Positions 60,811 through 64,000 of a stretch of 64,000 nt of DNA are shown one piece after another. Under the pieces are notes generated by a model. The model did no database searches, was not told the origin of the DNA, and saw only the letters and a program-made list of their open reading frames with translations. Position numbers and translations under genes: made by a program. Numbering within the stretch: the first letter of the stretch is position 1; each line of letters opens with the position of its first letter. This stretch comes from Taiwanofungus camphoratus (lineage: Eukaryota > Basidiomycota > Agaricomycetes > Polyporales > Taiwanofungaceae), in NCBI GenBank assembly GCA_003999685.1, contig CP021220.1, forward strand, positions 2,976,001 through 3,040,000. Reading direction: 5' to 3'.

Positions 60811-63129
60811 ATGTAGGTTGGAACCTATGGAATTTGGACCACTCGACTAAACGTGTGACAGGATTGACGACGACGACGATAGTTTCCTCTATGGCGATTC
60901 CAAAGACGTACCTGAGGTGGCCAAACCACCCGTGCAAACTTCTGGTGAGAGAGAATGACCAGTTCATTGGTAGAAACATTTGGCATATAACATTGTGTAT
61001 CTCGCCTCGACTCAATGCGAACTACTCATTCCACTGTTCATGTGACGCTTAGTACCGCAACCGTGAGTTAATTGCTAGTGACTGGGTGATCGTACATCTT
61101 ACACATTTATAGAATCTCCCTTGAGCGGACTCAGTCGGTGTCGCAAGGCCTTGTAGCACATTTGGAGGCTGAAGCTGCAAGTGCCGCAAATGGCGATGCC
61201 GTGCCTGAGGCAGAGGAAGATGCTCAATACGATGAGGAAGGCGAAGGGGAGGAAGAAGAGGAGAGTGAGGATGTGCGTAAAAAGTTATCAATTCGTCTTA
61301 TCCTGTCCTGAACCTGTGGTCGCAGGATGTTGAAATCATCATGGAGCCCACGTCCCGTGCGTTGGACTTCCGGTGTGTACTAGTTGTCTCTACGTTTAGA
61401 CTCACCGCGCCTGATATCCACAGGCAACAATCTAGCCGGACCCCGAATCGCTCGACAAGTGCGACGTTCAATACACCTAATAAAGGTAATTTCCACTGCC
61501 TTACGTTCTATTAAACATCGCTTATGATCTTTTCTTGTTCAAGTGGCCCAGCAACCACAACCCTCTCTAACGACAGAATACACCCCCCGTGAAAGGACTA
61601 AGCTTTCGTCAACCCCACAACCTTCGTCAATTGCCGCCTTACCCGCCCTGTCAGCAACCTCAAATACCGTAGTCAACCAAAAGGCCTCAGAAGATGATCA
61701 ACAGCAGGTTGACTCTGGTCCCGACCCGTCAACCCTACCACCGGCCACTGCTCCTCCGTCATATCCTATCATCAACCCTGCTATTCCCGGAACACTGGAT
61801 GGTCGCTCCATCTTAGAAGTAGACCTAAGTGCACTGGCCGAGAAACCGTGGCGGAGGCCTGGTTCGGACATCAGTGACTGGTTCAATTACGGATTTGACG
61901 AGATATCGTGGGAGATGTATTGCTATCGTCGGAGGGAGATAGGAGAGGTTGCCGGGGTGCTGAAAAGCAACGTCTTGGTGCGTCCCGATACTTCCTCCCC
62001 TGAATGCATCCAACTGATTGAACCATGATAATCAGAACTTCGCAGGCATGCCAGAAGAACAGCTCACCGCTCTACCACCCGAGATCCGCACCATGGTCAT
62101 AGCAGGTGCGACCGCCATGATGGCAGGTGGTGGTGCAGGGCCAGCAGCAGGCGGAATGATGCCGCCGGGAGCAGGTATCAACATGAACGGAAACCCAATG
62201 CTCAATCAGATGATGAACATGAATCCCATGATGAACCCAATGATGCACGACATGGGCGTGGGCGTCGGTGCAGGTATGGGCATGAACGGTGAGATGGGCA
62301 TGGGCATGGGCGCTGGAGGGCCCGGGATGCAGATGGCCGCGGCTGGACAGGGAATGGGAGGGCCAGGACCAGGACCAGGGATGATGCCAGATCCGGCGGG
62401 CCCTGGTGTGGGCGTGGGCGGCGGCCCTCAAAATGGTGGGCAAGTTACACCAGAGGGACAGATGCCAATGGGGGTCGGTGAGGGTTTTGGACAGGGCGGT
62501 GCAGGACCTGGACAGGGCATGATGGGAATAGGAATGGGTGGGGAATATGGAATACAGGTACGCTCACTATTCACACTGGTTGGATTGCCACTGCGGGCCT
62601 TCTGGACTCAATGTCTACTAGGATCCGAATGCTATGGGCCAACAAATGTATCCTGGCATGGAAGGCAGCAGCACACCGGTACCCGCGCCCACGCCCACAC
62701 GCGGTGGTCCAGCACCAGGACAATTCAGAGGGCGTGGCATGCCCACAGGAATGCGCGCGCGCCCTAGCTACAGCGGACGTGGACGACGTACGTTTACTTT
62801 CCCTTTTTATTTTGGAAACATGTCCCCACAACAGGTACTTTTTAGCGTTGCCTGTGCGGCCGGCTTCGCCGCTCCCTCCGAATGTGCCCACCGGCCCTCG
62901 GAACAAGAACAAGTACAAAGATATTGATGGAAGTGCACCCGCAGTAGATGGGCTGGATTATGGCGGCGGAGGACTGAAAGAAAGTGGAAGGGGGACACCG
63001 GACGTGGACGAGAGGAACAGCAGGTTTGTTTGATATTCATGGAAGGTTGCGCTCGCATACTCATCTATATCATCTAGAAAACGGAGAGGTTCGCCTGGAA
63101 TGGAAGATAGGAGCTCAAAACGACGATAG
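60811..63129 (+). CDS. FIP1: Pre-mRNA polyadenylation factor FIP1
   Basis: Eleven exons: 60811-60812, 60862-60944, 61053-61062, 61113-61272, 61326-61372, 61424-61485, 61544-61977, 62036-62557, 62622-62787, 62846-63023 and 63078-63129, 571 aa exactly in frame. The start codon is split: exon 1 is AT and the G comes from exon 2, giving MIDDDDDSFLYGDSK. The Fip1 motif is KPWRRPGSDISDWFNYGFDE followed by ISWEMYCYRRREIGEVAGVL. A long G/M/P-rich region (repeated MNMNPMMNPM, GMGMGAGGPGM) follows, then RGRGMPTGMRARP and a basic end (SRKRRGSPGMEDRSSKRR). Fip1 tethers poly(A) polymerase to the cleavage and polyadenylation factor. The 10-nt exon 3 (61053-61062) is needed to keep the frame. Confidence 0.93.
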
Positions 63130-63515
63130 CCATGTATGGCTTACGACAGTGACTGGTCGTATGTATATTTTTGATCTTGTAACTTGTACTTTGCATGAAC
63201 GGTAATCTGTCCTTCACGTGTCCCTCTCATTGTTTGCGGTGTCCGATGGTTGAAGATTTAAGGATGAGGCATGCCTCAGACCTGGAAAGAATAGATACTA
63301 TTCACCTAATTGAGCTATTGTTCGTCCCTGAAACGCATCTGATGTATGCGCATCTGACCAGACACTATATACTGAACGATGCCTCCTCACAAAGCTCGTA
63401 GCAATAGGTTTAGATGAAAATCAGCATGACCTTATAACGAAACTGTGAAACTTGAATGCACCACCGTCTGGGTTGGCAGATAGGCACGAGGGCGATATAG
63501 CCGGCTGCCTGCATC
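63130..63515. other. Convergent intergenic gap, no gene recognised
   Basis: The 386 bp lie between the FIP1 stop and the end of the right-edge gene. Only short shadow frames are present; both 3' UTRs should lie here. Confidence 0.45.
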
Positions 63516-64000
63516 TCAATTTCGACACACCCATCTCACAACTGGCGGTCGGGTAGACCTAGCTGGAAAAGGTGAAGTGCCATTCGTCAAAGTATCACTG
63601 CTTGTTGACGCAGGAGTGCTTGTGTCATCGGTGGAATCATGTGTACGCTGAATGCGTGGTGCCGATCGAATCCATGGAGGTCTTGGGGCTTGGAACAAAA
63701 GCTGGAATATTAACAGAATCGGGCCTAGCTTGATCGAGATACGTACAGGAGAAATCATCAGGGGTTTTGACTCCCACAAGCCGCAAAGGAGCTGAGCCTC
63801 CCGTGACGGTGCGGAAAAGCTGAACAAGAGATGCTATGAAGTTGATCTGATCTCTTTGACGTTCCGTTTGCCACTTGTAGCACTTGTCCCTTGGTGTAAT
63901 GTTGAAGACTAGGGGCTATCGCACATGTTAGACACAGTACGGAATAGTAGAAATACTAGCGAAGGGGCGTACGTTGATGACCTCTACCGCACGCAGTTCT
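63516..64000 (-). CDS. Sec3-like exocyst subunit N-terminal PH domain region, 5' part beyond window edge (tentative)
   Basis: The gene enters from the right edge. Exon 64000-63973 reads ELRAVEVIN; the next begins at about 63916 and reads NPLVFNITPRDKCYKWQTER, then RDQINFIASLVQLFRTVTGG and APLRLVGVKTPDDF; the last exon gives an S/T-rich tail and a stop at 63516-63518. The pattern of a tyrosine-tryptophan (YKW) followed by a helix with FIASLVQLFR fits the PIP2-binding PH-like domain of Sec3 and related proteins. The short S/T-rich end right after the domain is unlike full-length Sec3, so this may be a shorter protein with the same domain, or a model that misses a further exon. The exact acceptor before the tail is uncertain. 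Confidence 0.45.

Overview
The window is nuclear DNA of a filamentous basidiomycete, most likely an agaricomycete. Genes are dense, lie on both strands and carry many short GT-AG introns of about 45-65 nt. Recognisable gene products include a Sm-like-free set of housekeeping proteins (SRP14, SMC4, UTP14, ubiquitin-L40, delta-COP, SYO1, FIP1) plus families I associate with agaricomycetes (a 225-aa secreted protein, a Gfd2/YDR514C-like exonuclease protein). All protein calls come from reading translated motifs and splice sites by eye; no database search was run. Most exon models give an exact multiple of three, which is a useful internal check.

Layout from left to right: a conserved protein cut by the left edge (1-605, -); DUF726/Mil1-type hydrolase (-); SRP14 (-); Met8-SUMT fusion for siroheme (+); condensin SMC4 with 19 introns (+); CAK/Csk1-like kinase (-); small secreted protein (+); an 11-exon protein of unknown function (+); Nramp metal transporter (+); UTP14 (-); ubiquitin-L40 (-); Gfd2/YDR514C-like protein (+); delta-COP (-); then a CpG-free AT-rich block split by a whole-looking Ty3/Gypsy chromovirus (34469-42488); aldo/keto reductase (-); FAS1-domain protein (+); about 6.2 kb without a recognisable gene; TPX2-domain protein (-); SYO1 (-); FIP1 (+); and the end of a Sec3-like gene at the right edge (-).

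The genes are mostly unrelated housekeeping functions rather than one pathway. A loose theme is ribosome and RNA biology: UTP14, ubiquitin-L40 and SYO1 act in ribosome assembly, FIP1 in polyadenylation and SRP14 in protein targeting.

I see no biosynthetic cluster, defence island or other clearly undescribed host system. The most unusual content is the retroelement: its architecture fits self-primed reverse transcription, it has a second polypurine tract inside integrase, and it carries a third zinc-knuckle ORF and a 23-bp tandem repeat after pol. The host genes add several rare exon structures: a start codon split by an intron, an exon that is only ATG, exons of 6 and 10 nt, and two GC-AG introns.
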